In this document: piece by piece, positions 1-11,300 of the stretch | Position numbering within the stretch: position 1 is the stretch's first letter | Layout of the letters: every line of letters begins with the position of its first letter | Source of the DNA: Phoronis australis | Taxonomy: Eukaryota > Phoronida > Phoronidae | DNA length: 64,000 bases | Reading direction: 5' to 3' | Assembly (NCBI GenBank): GCA_002633005.1 | Contig: NMRA01000386.1 | Location: forward strand, 366,393 to 430,392 | Notes under the pieces: generated by a model | Told to the model about the DNA's origin: nothing | Database searches by the model: none | The model's input: the letters and a program-made list of their open reading frames with translations, nothing else | Translations under genes and position numbers: made by a program

Positions 1-226
1 TGTTTAGAAAATCTACATTGCTTATTATTTATGGATGACAAGAACGAATTAGTCGCATCCATCTTAACTCTAGTATTGCAATCTACAATCTCTCTAATAC
101 TAAATTTCCTTCATTTTGTAGATGAGGGTCATCCTCAGTTTACCCTCACATGGAACTCAGCTGGTACTCTGAATGGGTCATGGCTGCAGTAAATGTGTAT
201 TAGCTGAGAGTAACATTTTATTCCAG

Positions 227-3200
227 TTGCGGTGATGCGGTCTGCACCATTGCGGCCAGCTCCACCTTCCCAGAGCCATTCATCACGCCGGCAGACCGCC
301 GTCGTCTCGGCTACGTTCACAAGTCCTTGGCAGGTTCGCGTTGTAGCGATCACGTGGCCCTACTGAATGCCTTTCAAGCCTGGGAGGAAGCCAGGTACGT
401 CTGACCTGGTAGTAGGTTGGAGTTCGTGTATAGCAATTTTTAAATTAAGCACCCTAAGCAACGTTGAAATTCAGTGAAGTTTCGATGCACAAAGCTGCCA
501 CTGAGCATCCATTTCTTTACATCAAATTCCTAAATCTTGACAAAAATCCACACTTCATCAAAATAACTTTTACCTTGCATAGGTGTAGTAATGTCACATT
601 ATTTTCGGATTTAAGTTGAACAAAACTTCTCTTTTCTTGCAACTAAAGTTCGACTAAACTGCCAAATATTTCGGGCGAGATTTTTCAAATTAGGCTAGAG
701 TTCTGTCAGTCTATTGGTTTATGTTGAAAACGAGACATGTATAATTTACTTTTTGATCTCTGATAGTGATGCTGGTCTTTTCCTTAGGCTACTGGAATGA
801 TGTTTTTGATTGCATGAAACGGATGAACTGGAATAAACGTTTTCTTATTTTACTCAAAAATATGTAATCTTTCGTTCTCAAATCTGCTCACATCTTTGAA
901 TCTGGCAGTTATCACAGTTGATGCATATTCATGGTTATGACTGTTCCATTGAGCGTTATTATATTATATTATTATATTATATTATTTTTTTCTTGGCTGT
1001 GTGTAGGAGTGGCGGTGAACAGTCTGAGCTGGCATTCTGTGAGGCCAAGTCTCTGTCAGTTCCAACTCTCAGGATGACATTTGAAGCAAAGGTAAGTATC
1101 ATATACATTGTTTATTTTAGGTTTAGTTGCTATATTGTAAATAATATGGTACGAAAGTTTCCAGAAAGTGACAATGAATACATCATTCTGTACAAACAGT
1201 GCTATTACTTCACTAGCACACACTAGTGAGTTTTTGAGTCCCCCGTCTGGCCCTTTGCGACTCATTTTGCTAAATGTTCAGAGCTTTCTCTCAACACTGC
1301 ATTCAGTTTAGTCACGTGTATGTTACTTCTGCTCCTTTAGCGCCAGCTGGAGGACATTCTCATAAACACTGGGTTCCCTGAGGAGTGCGTCATGCCACAG
1401 GTGTTCAACTTTCACGGACCTGACAGCAACTTGGACATGGTATGTTGTGCTATACATCAAACAAATAAGTATGACTGAACGTTTAGTTAGTAGTTGTCTG
1501 GGTATTTATTTGGTTCTGCAGTTTTTTGCACCATTTATTCTTCAGACACAACAAATTGTGTTTCTCGTGTTATGCTCTAAAATTACTTCTCCTACTTACT
1601 AACTGTTTGGTTCTCTTCAGAAAAACTCATCACTCCTCCCCATTATTACGCAGCAATAGTCGGATATAACGTGCCCGTACTTTGAGAATCAGTTTTATGG
1701 CTGTTATTCAAATGAGAAAAGTGGTTCTCAAAATTTGGGCACATTATACCCTACTGTTACCTTACTTCGCAACCAGTTTTCATAAGTCTATCCGTCCATT
1801 GCTGAAGGGCTCCTTAAATTTTGCAATGCTCTCTATTTTTTTTTTTTTAATCTCAGCTGTTGTTATTAGTTCCTTTGTTTTCAAGGTGACGACCTTGTTG
1901 ACCCTTGGCCTTTACCCTAATGTCTGCTACCACAAGGAGAAGCGTAAGGTGCTGACACAGGAGAGCAAGGCTGCGCTGATCCACAAGTCTTCTGTTAACT
2001 GCTCCAACAGAGAACAGATGTTCCCCTCGCCCTTTTTTGTATTTGGTGAAAAGGTGAGTGTTGATTGGCTACAGTCAAGGGTGGATACGACCTCTGTTAA
2101 CATGAACTTAACATAATCGTGTGCAACCTTGAGGCTGCACTCATCCACAAGTCATGTACCTTCTGCTCTAAATTAGCAATTGCTTTTCTTGCATATCTTT
2201 GTGCAAAAAGGTGGGTCGTGATGGTTGGTTTTAGCCTAGGTTACGACCTCTGTTCACCCTGGGAATTTTATTTTTAATTAACATGTGTTGCCAGAAGGTG
2301 GCGCTAATGCACAGGTCATTGTAAGGCATACATATTAAAGCAATGGAATGGAGCAAAATGAGATAGATGATTCCTGTGGGCATCCACAATTTTAGGAGTT
2401 CTTTTAATCTATGTCTGTGCTTATCATCGGATAGCTGACCAGATGTCTTACAGGACTATAGATACAAAAGTTTCTTTCAGAATTCAAATCAAATGTCAGA
2501 TCTGTTATCTGGTCATTTATCTTGCGAACACTATCAAAAAGTTGTCGGACAAGATGAACTGGACCATCCTGTCATGGTGGTTATTCACATGTGGAAACCT
2601 TCCATCAAGATGGCCTTTTGTCAAGACCGGGAAGGATGTGAAATTTCTCCTCAGAATTTGACTTTATTATTATTTATTTGATTTCATTAGAATGTTTCTG
2701 GAATGATGAGTCATCCACCTAAATTTTTAATGTTTATCTCCTTCTGTTCATCCAGATCCGTACGAGAGCCGTCTCGTGCAAACAGATGACGATGGTGACC
2801 CCATTACAACTGCTTCTGTTTGGAGCGCGTAACGTCAAGTCACAGGACGGGCTTATTGTTCTTGACGACTGGTGAGTGGTTGTATGCATTATGCATGAAG
2901 CAGTGCCAGTGAAAGACAATTAAAATTAGATTCATCGATTGTTTACTATATTTTGGAAAACTGACATGCCGGTGTTGAAGATAATAATGATTTTGTAGGA
3001 AATTTTCTGTAATAAAAGTACAATTTGGAAAAGTTGCCTTGACACCAAGATTTCTCCTAATTCCTCCATGTTCTGTTCATAGCTGTCAACAATATAGAAC
3101 ATTCTACATTAAGCTTCTCTAGAACAGGTTTTTGTGTGTAGTACAGCTGGCTTCAACAAACCCACTATGATATTTTGAGCATTTTTGGCAATACAGCGAG

Positions 3201-5349
3201 TATGGAAAAATGAAGAAAGGGCAATTTTGGTCATTGTGTTTGTTCAAATTTGAGGTCACTTTTCCGTAGTCAGTTGTAAAGACAGTAAATATTTATCTCT
3301 TCATCATTAGGCAAAAATGAAAATGAGGCAAGACTAAAAATTGATTAAATACTCAGTAAGAAGTATAAGTGTGACAAGACATTAAAAAGTACATGTGCAA
3401 TCTGAGTTTAGTTTTGACATTACTGCCCTCTGTAGGATCAACTTGAACATGCCTCACGACCAAGCTGCACGACTGGTCACCCTACGGCCAGCCTTGGAGG
3501 CACTCATTGTCCGCGCCACGGTGGAGCCTGAGGGTGTGGCTGAGCCCAGCCCCGAGGATGGACAGCTGATGCAGGTGGTGCGGAGTATCTCACGGCCCAG
3601 CGCTGGCACGCACGGTGTGGAGAACAATTATACTGGCAAGGAGGGTGCAGGGTGAGTTGTGTGGTGCACAATAGGTGGCGTTAGCAGCTGATTTGAAGAT
3701 GGGGAGAAACCAATTTATGGGCACTACTGGCCCTGTCTTGCAAAAATCTGTTGGCTGCTTCTGCTTGCACATGGAATGAAGAAAATCTGCCCATACGGGG
3801 TTTATTTCTGAGGCTTTTCTTGCAGTGAGACACTCTGTGTACAGATAGAGTGATAATCCTAATTATTATTACTTGAACGTGCTGTTGGGTTTAAATGAGG
3901 AAAAATGAAATGAGGGCAGACTTGTGGACAGCATTTTGTCACAATGTCGCTGTCCTGATACATTGTTTAACAGCAGCATGTGAAACTTAAGAATTTAATT
4001 TTGTTCCAATAATAAAAATAGAAGATGAAATCAAAAATCGGCACTGTTTGTTTTGGTCAGTTGATGTAGTGATGCGTCATTTCTTAAACTGTCCATATTT
4101 TGTAAAAGAAAAAGTCACCTGGTGCTTAGTGAAATGAATTGGTAGCCTTTCTTTTTTCACCCCATTAATGCCTGCTGAAATGGCAGCGCTACCTAGTGTG
4201 TGCTTCAGGTTTCAAAATCCATCAGACACAGACCATAAGGGTTTATGTCTTTTTGGCATCACCGATTTTCATAATATATGTCTGTTAGCTCCATGGAGCT
4301 GAGCACAGCGATTGGACAAATTCCAGTGGCATACAGCAGCGCCACCTAGTGTAGTCTAGTTCAAATCGTTTGTGGGTCACAAAGTAACATCTCTTCTCTT
4401 GATGTTTTGACATTCATGCAAAATTTTTATTAGTCTTTGAAATTTCAAATGATGTATCGGTTTCGAAAAAAACATGGCCTTAGCTTGATTTACACGGTGC
4501 TTTGTTGAGTTTGTATGTCTAGTTACTATACCTTGCATGTCTAGTTACTACATCTTAGGAATTGTAGGTGTCATGAGAACTATCTATATGAACAAAGTGA
4601 TTAAATTAACAAAACGTTTAGTTGGTTCTGGTGAGTAACTTGCTTACACCAGTTTCAGCTCTGAGTAGAACAAATGCAGGCCACAGTGACCTGCCAAGTA
4701 TTGCATAAGTATGACAACTCGTCCCACTGTCTTGCATGCACAAGTATCTCCAGCCCCCCCCCCCCCNCGAACACAGCAGAGAATCAGGACATTTTGTCTG
4801 AATACTCTTAGCCTGTACTGTACCTCATCATCACATCAGTGATCGAAAATACCGCCGACCACAACCAATCATACTATTTCGTCTCTACATGTATTCATTA
4901 AACTGAAATATTCCACTTCTTGATATGCAGCACCTTTGTCAGTGATATTTTCCACCGTTAATCTTTTGATAAATCAAGTCACTCTGTGTATTTTGTGTCC
5001 AAGTTTTTTTGTCTGTATTTTCAGTATGGCTGGCGGAATGTCACCTTCTCAACGAGGTCGATTCTCGCGTGGGGGTAACTTCCGAGGAGGATTCAGGGGT
5101 GGTTATGGTGGCGGCGGCGGACAAGGTGGATTTGGCAACCGCAGTGGATACGGTTACGGTAACCGTGGGGGTTTTGACAACCGCGGCGGATTTGGAGGAA
5201 GAGGGGGTCACAGAGGTGGTGGATTTAGAGGCGGTCGTGGCGGATTCGATGGAGGTGGTCGAGGATTCGGCCGAGGCAGCTATGGGAGAGGTGGAGGACC
5301 GAGTTTTGGCGGTTCCCGTGGGGGCAGGGGAAGATTCCAGCCTTACTGA
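227..5349 (+). CDS. DHX9: DHX9 / RNA helicase A, C-terminal part (last 7 coding exons)
   Basis: Exons: 227-394, 1007-1091, 1341-1439, 1886-2053, 2756-2871, 3436-3651, 5025-5349. All have AG/GT borders and compatible phases, giving 391 residues to the stop. The 5' part lies outside the window. The translation follows animal DHX9 closely: [17 protein letters not shown], the [16 protein letters not shown] segment, [34 protein letters not shown] and SISRPSAG. These fall in the helicase-associated and OB-fold (DUF1605-type) region after the DEAH motor core. The last exon encodes about 107 residues rich in RGG/GGF/GYG, the single-stranded nucleic-acid-binding tail of this family. DHX9 is an ATP-dependent DNA/RNA helicase that unwinds duplexes and R-loops and works in transcription and RNA processing (family knowledge). 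The intron before the tail is 1.37 kb and contains an n junction at about 4767. Recognition is by motif order and is secure. Confidence 0.96.
2130..2265 (+). pseudogene. Decayed tandem copy of a DHX9 exon end plus its donor region
   Basis: The sequence at 2131-2265 repeats 1968-2105 with substitutions and indels. Matching blocks are the gaggctgcactcatccacaagtc run (against aaggctgcgctgatccacaagtc in the exon), aaaaaggtgggtcgtgatgg (against gaaaaggtgagtgttgattgg), and tacgacctctgtt in both. The copy therefore covers the 3' part of exon 1886-2053, its splice donor and the first intronic bases. Its reading frame is lost, so it is a non-functional partial exon duplication inside the intron. Confidence 0.6.
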
Positions 5350-6230
5350 GTCGATCTCAAAGGACGGAGAATGTAAAGACTGAAGTTTAGTCTTGAAGGT
5401 GAACTGTATAATGCATGGATTGTCGTGCATATAGCAGAGGGTGAATGGAAGAGCTAGGTGTTTGCTTGAGATCAAATTGTCCACAATGTATAAATGCATG
5501 GTCCTGTCTTGGCTAGTTGGGGCAGAGAAAATGTTCCAGTCGTTGTAAAGTTTCCTTTTTATCCATTTTATTTTTGAGAGAACATTAAGTGGATGTAACA
5601 ATTTTAGAATTTAATTTTTTGCTTCTTTTCCACGGTTTTGAAACTTTAGTGTTAGCAAGATGTTGGAGACTAGCAGACGTTCTTAGCGAGGAAGTGATTT
5701 TGTCAGGGGAAGTAATTTTACTGTATTACGACAGGAGATAAGAACAGCTTTGAGTGAAGGCATCCCAAAATAGGGTTCAGTAATCTGAATGTGAACTGCG
5801 TTGTCCAATATGATGTAATAGGGGGGTGGGCTTTAAATCATTAAATACCAGTGAAATTATGAGTGATGCTCAAGTGCTTCAAAATACTGGAGTTACAGCA
5901 AATTGTTTTTATTGAGCATGATTTGGCGTCATCATTAACTCAAGTGTGTTTGTTGTGTCAATGTCTAAACAACTGAAATGCCGTATGGGAAGGATATATG
6001 GTTCTATACATTTTTCAGGTCCTTATTTTTAGTTGAATTTGGATTGCTTTTTAGAGCCCCAGAGGATATGAACCCTGTCTCTTGAAGTGTCCTTCATTTT
6101 GTTGTAATGATATGAAAAATGTCGTGCGTTTAATCTTTTCTGTTGTTACAGTGAGATTTTTGACAAAGTTCCTGTTCTCATAGGTTTTGTTGTTACTGAG
6201 AATGTAATAAAGAATTTTGTTTACTATTGA
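5350..6230 (+). other. DHX9: DHX9 3' untranslated region
   Basis: About 0.86 kb follow the DHX9 stop without a credible open frame and end just past an AATAAA hexamer at 6206-6211. The stretch is T-rich and unspliced as far as can be seen. The exact cleavage site is not visible. Confidence 0.6.
6206..6211 (+). terminator. Polyadenylation signal of DHX9
   Basis: A canonical AATAAA lies about 860 bases after the stop codon. It is followed by T/GT-rich sequence (tttgtttact...gtgtcggt) suitable as a downstream element. It is the best-placed hexamer for this transcript. Confidence 0.6.
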
Positions 6231-8188
6231 TCTACGTCTGTGTCGGTACATACGTCATGTATGGCTGACTTGTATGGGCAAGTAAGTGGGAATTTGTCCG
6301 AGTGAGCCCATTTTTAAAAAGTTTGATATTAAAATTGATCAAGAGTCCAGGTATACAATACTGGATGTGGCCATAAGGCCTTGCAAATGTCCACTTATTA
6401 TTGTAATCATCTGTGTGTGATGGTCATCCAGTATTGATTTATGTCTTCAGCAACCTGACAATTGATCATGATTCCGTCTTGCGCATCAATTATATGGCAT
6501 GAAATTTCACAAACGGTTAAAAGTGTATTTAAGCTGAGTTATAGCTAAAATACCTTTAACGACATTTTGGACTGTTGTTTTGTACACCACTGCATTCAAG
6601 AAGTTAATTCCCTTCAAAATGTGAACAAATTCGTCCAAACCACACCTGTAAAGTTATGTAGGACCTTATTGCAACCACAAAACTACAGATTTTAACCCAG
6701 CAAAAGTACACCAGTAGACCACTCAGAACCACACCATTCCGACATTAATTGGGTCACGTGACCATACCTTTTTAGTTCAATTTGGTAAAAAACTATGTCT
6801 ATTGCAGTGCCAGCAACGACCAAATTTTGTTTAAATGTTCAAGATGAAATCTCAATAACTCTGTTACAGTTAGAATCTTTTCGATTTCATTTTGAACGAC
6901 TTTTTAGTTTTTTCATAAGTCTTGTATTTTGAAAGATTGCCCTTTGAAAGTGTAAATTTCGGAAGTATTTTCCAATATTTTGGACAATGAATAAATTGTG
7001 GTGTCTGAAAGTTTCATATGAATTGGATTAGCCATTTCTGAGATATGATGCTTGAAAATTTGCCAAATTTGACCATTTTTTAGGAACCTACATAACATTA
7101 ATAAAAGATGCAAGTGAAATCGTAATGATTGAAATTGACACGAGACCTAAAGCAAAGCACCCGTAACAATGGACATAAACGTAATATCTTTCATGGCCGT
7201 TTTTTAATTACTTCCATTTGTACGTTTTTGCCATGATTTTCTTACCAAGATTTTCACTCTGTTAACATAAATTATTTTGACCCAGCTTGTAAGGTAATCA
7301 TTTTTTTTTATTGCAGTGACGTTAAGTTTATTTGAAATATGACATTACATTTTTTACCTCCATTTTGAATTTGTCAGTGCTCGAGTAATTTGAACAAAAA
7401 GGTCTTGAATATTTTGCAGGCCTGTGGACGATACCTTAAGGTTACTCAGAAAACTTTTATGATTACAGTTCATCGATAATACTTGTCAAAAAGGGTTCAC
7501 CTGCTTGAGAAGTGCTCGAACTGAGACCGTGTCCCTCAGGTTCGGATTTATATGGCAAACTTTGCACCACTGACTTGGATACCGTCCCTTCATAGTAAAA
7601 CACAGCCAACTTGGTCATTCAGTCGAAAGATTAGAAATCGATCATATTTTCTGGATTACCTCTTGGAAACAATGCTTCATTTTTCCCAAATGAAACTCCA
7701 TTGGTTTACTAACACCAAACAGCGAGTATATAAATTCATAAACACCACAAACTCAAAGTGAACTGACAGCTCTGCATGTCTACACTTTTTGATGACTGAA
7801 CCAATTTCTGTGATTGAAAAACTGCATTCTTTCACATTTCTTATACAGTGTATGATCTTTGTGGTTAAAGTGCTACTTAAGTGCATGTAAAAATATATGA
7901 ATCGTGAATGCCAGCATTAATTGCGTCCAGCTTTTGAGGGCATATAACATAACTCTTAGTGGAAATGCACACCCACCAAAGCAAAACCCAGTCATTACTA
8001 ACATGCGCTGTGTGTGTTATTTGTTGGATACTTCATCCTAAATGTATGCAGAGTGCAACTGGTTAGCCAATGTTGGAAATTCACCACAAGTCCTTTATTT
8101 CGTAAATTTAGTCACAATTCTTCCAAATTTAAAATGACGTGAGAAATTTGCTCATCAATTAAGAAGATGGTACAAAAAAGTGTGACGT
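6231..8188. other. Intergenic, A+T-rich, no gene seen
   Basis: This is the space between the DHX9 poly(A) signal and the convergent 3' end of ZNF-A. Only short open frames without recognisable domains occur. No tRNA, repeat array or transposon domain was recognised. Confidence 0.5.
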
Positions 8189-8194
8189 TTTATT
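8189..8194 (-). terminator. Polyadenylation signal of ZNF-A
   Basis: TTTATT on the plus strand (AATAAA on minus) lies about 150 bases past the ZNF-A stop. It would give a short 3'UTR. DHX9 and ZNF-A are convergent, with about 2 kb between their signals. Confidence 0.45.
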
Positions 8195-8340
8195 CAATTT
8201 TTCCATTCTCACAAACATGTAAAATTTCAAGCATCAAGTGCGGCTTTGCATATTAAAAGCCACAGAAATGTGTATCACAGAAATTCTAAATCTGCCAGAG
8301 AGAAGATGATCACTGACGAATTTCAGTTACAGAATCCGTC

Positions 8341-11300
8341 TTATTCTGTTTCCATAACATCGAGCGAGCTTGATACCTTACAATCATCATATTGTGACGA
8401 TTCATTTTGCCGGTCACAATCACTTTCACCGGGAATTTCATCAGACTGCCTGGTGGTCACATGTTCATTCATACCGACATTTGGACTAGAGGTGACGGAC
8501 AGTCCCTTGTGTGAGGTGTGATAGTGTCTCTTCATGGCCTTCACAGACTTGAAAGTACTATCGCAGACGGGACAAGGAATTTCTTGGTTAAAGTGTGACT
8601 GCCGGTGTTCGGCTAGGCATGCTTTCCTGGCGAACCACCGATTGCAGATATCACATTGGTGTTGCTCCCCTGTGTGTTCACCGTGTTTGTTGGCCCGATG
8701 TACTAAGTAGTTTTCGCGTTGCATAAACATGGTGCCACAGACTTCGCACACTGCTGGATTCTTTAACTTGCTGCTAGAAGTCATGTGACTTTGTTCCACA
8801 TGATCAGACAGCTGATTGATGAGGTCGAAATGGACTGAACAGATTTTACATTTGTACGTCTTCAGGGACTGAGACGACATGGCTGAGGTGCATCTTAACT
8901 CAGGTACACATACTTTGCAAGAGTGAGGCTCCTCGCCAGGCGTGGCGTGTGACGTATTAAGGTGTTTACACCTATCGAGAGCGCATTTGAATCTTTCACC
9001 ACACTTCATACACTTGTATACGAACGTGCGAGTCTTCACATGCTCCAATCGCTTGACATTAGTTCCACAAACGTGCTCGGCTCGCTCTTTGTCTGTCGCG
9101 CAAAGCACTTTACATTTCGTGCACTTGGTTTTTTGATTCAGCATCAGGGAGTCCTTCTGTGTACAACTAGATTCGTGACTGCGGCAGCTCACTTGGTCTA
9201 CAAAGCGACAGCCGCATACACTGCAAGGGTACGGCTTCTCACTTGCACTGCAACTAGCCTGGTGGCTTATACATTTTGCCCTTTTGACAAAACTGACACC
9301 ACACACTCCGCATTTGTAAGAGTTGCGCAGTCCACATTTCGCCTGGTGTATAGTACGGCTATCGTTCTTCACAAAGCCACGGCCGCATTTGATACACTTG
9401 TACCGTCGCTCAGTCTCCGGCACGTGATAGCGCTTGTGAGCTTTCAGCGCAGATGCGCTGACATATCTTTGACCACACGTGTCGCACACAAATGGCCGGT
9501 AGCCCGTGTGCTGGCGGTAGTGCATCTGGAAATGCTGGTATCGTCGGAACTGTCGGCCACATTGGTCGCAGCAGAAACTCTTCGTTCCCGTGTGTGTGCT
9601 CTCGTGCTCCTCCAGGATCATCTGGGTTCGGCACGGCAGTCCACACTCGCGGCACTTGTACTTTTTCAGGGAACGGTGTTTCTTAGATGTATGCTGGTAG
9701 AGCTGTTTGAAGGTGCTAAATGTTTCCCCACACACGACGCATGTGGTTGTGTCCTGGTGGTAGACCATGTGCGCCATCTTGTGNACACTTGTACCGTCGC
9801 TCAGTCTCCGGCACGTGATAGCGCTTGTGAGCTTTCAGCGCCGATGCGCTGACATATCTCTGACCACACGTGTCGCACACAAATGGCCGGTAGCCCGTGT
9901 GCTGGCGGTAGTGCATCTGGAAATGCTGGTATCGTCGGAACTGTCGGCCACATTGGTCGCAGCAGAAACTCTTCGTTCCCGTGTGTGTGCTCTCGTGCTC
10001 CTCCAGGATCATCTGGGTTCGGCACGGCAGTCCACACTCGCGGCACTTGTACTTTTTCAGGGAACGGTGTTTCTTAGATGTATGCTGGTAGAGCTGTTTG
10101 AAGGTGCTAAATGTTTCCCCACACACGACGCATGTGGTTGTGTCCTGGTGGTAGACCATGTGCGCCATCTTGTGGCACTCGTAGAAGAAAGTCTGGGGAC
10201 ACATTTCACATGAGATTTTCTTGCCATGCACGATGCGCTTATGTGCTTTTAGACTGACCGAGCTGCGGAAACCTCGGTCACACTCGTCACATTTAAATGG
10301 CATTTCCTCTTTCTTAACTTCCAAACGGTTCAAGAACAGGCCCGGTTTTGGCATGATTTTAACTGGAGTGCGCCCCACTGCGGGTGATCCATTCTTGACA
10401 CTCCTGGATGCCCGAGCAGGTGTAAACACCATCGGAGTGCGAGGTGTACTGACACCAGCCACCGATGGTTGCGCAGATGTCAAGATAATCTGACCCGGGT
10501 TGACAGTCATATTTGGTAATACCGTTCCAGGTGGCAGCAAGATGAACCGTGATGTACTTGCTGACCCCTGTGATGTACTTGCTGACCCCTGTGATGTACT
10601 TGCTGACCTCTGTGATGCACTCGAAGACCCTCGTTGATCAACCATAAAGTTTTGCTTACGTTTTGCCTTATTTAGCCTTGTCACTTTTATTTTGGCCGCC
10701 CGACCACCTGCGTTACGCTTAGCATAGTCATGCTCAATAAAGTCCTCAGGTGCAGCAAAATTAACTGGCTTCCTGTCGTGATGAAAAACACTCCACATTT
10801 TACCTTCCCCGTATGGCTGTTTACTTTGCACACACGTTCTTAAATTAACACCATCCACAGCCTGGCCTCTAACCAGATCTATCATTTTGTGTTTCTCCTC
10901 CACAACTGAGACTGGTGTCTCCAACGTGTTCAATGTGTTCACCTCCTTATCCCTAACTCGTAGGTGACCCTCATGTTGAGTCATGCCATGTTCCCCTTCG
11001 TTCATCTGGAGCAGGTCGTTGGCAGCAGCAGCTGACTTCACAGGTGTTGGGGAATATTTGTCCGACACCTGCTGACGTTCACTATTGTGAAATCGAATCA
11101 CATTCATAACCAGGTCACCAGGTGGCTCTGTGCTCAGCGAGGAGTTGCGAACATCGCGAGGGCAAGCGGGAGCTTCTAACTGGCCGACCATTGATCTGTT
11201 TATATCAACATTAGTCTGTTTTGGCCCAGAGTGGTTGGCCTCGTCATCCTGAAAGAAGATTAGTTAAAAAACTGTCATTCCCTCATTAACTTTCTTACCA

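Noticed and set aside
1-226. A further DHX9 exon at the window start
   Set aside because: No frame with DHX9-like text; it reads as intron with a branch/pyrimidine region before the acceptor at 226.
5041-5601. 186-codon Ser/Thr-rich frame on minus
   Set aside because: It is the antisense shadow of the Gly/Arg-rich DHX9 tail.
8942-10213. Long plus-strand frames over ZNF-A
   Set aside because: Antisense shadows of the zinc-finger exon; the same occurs over ZNF-B at 34231-35190.
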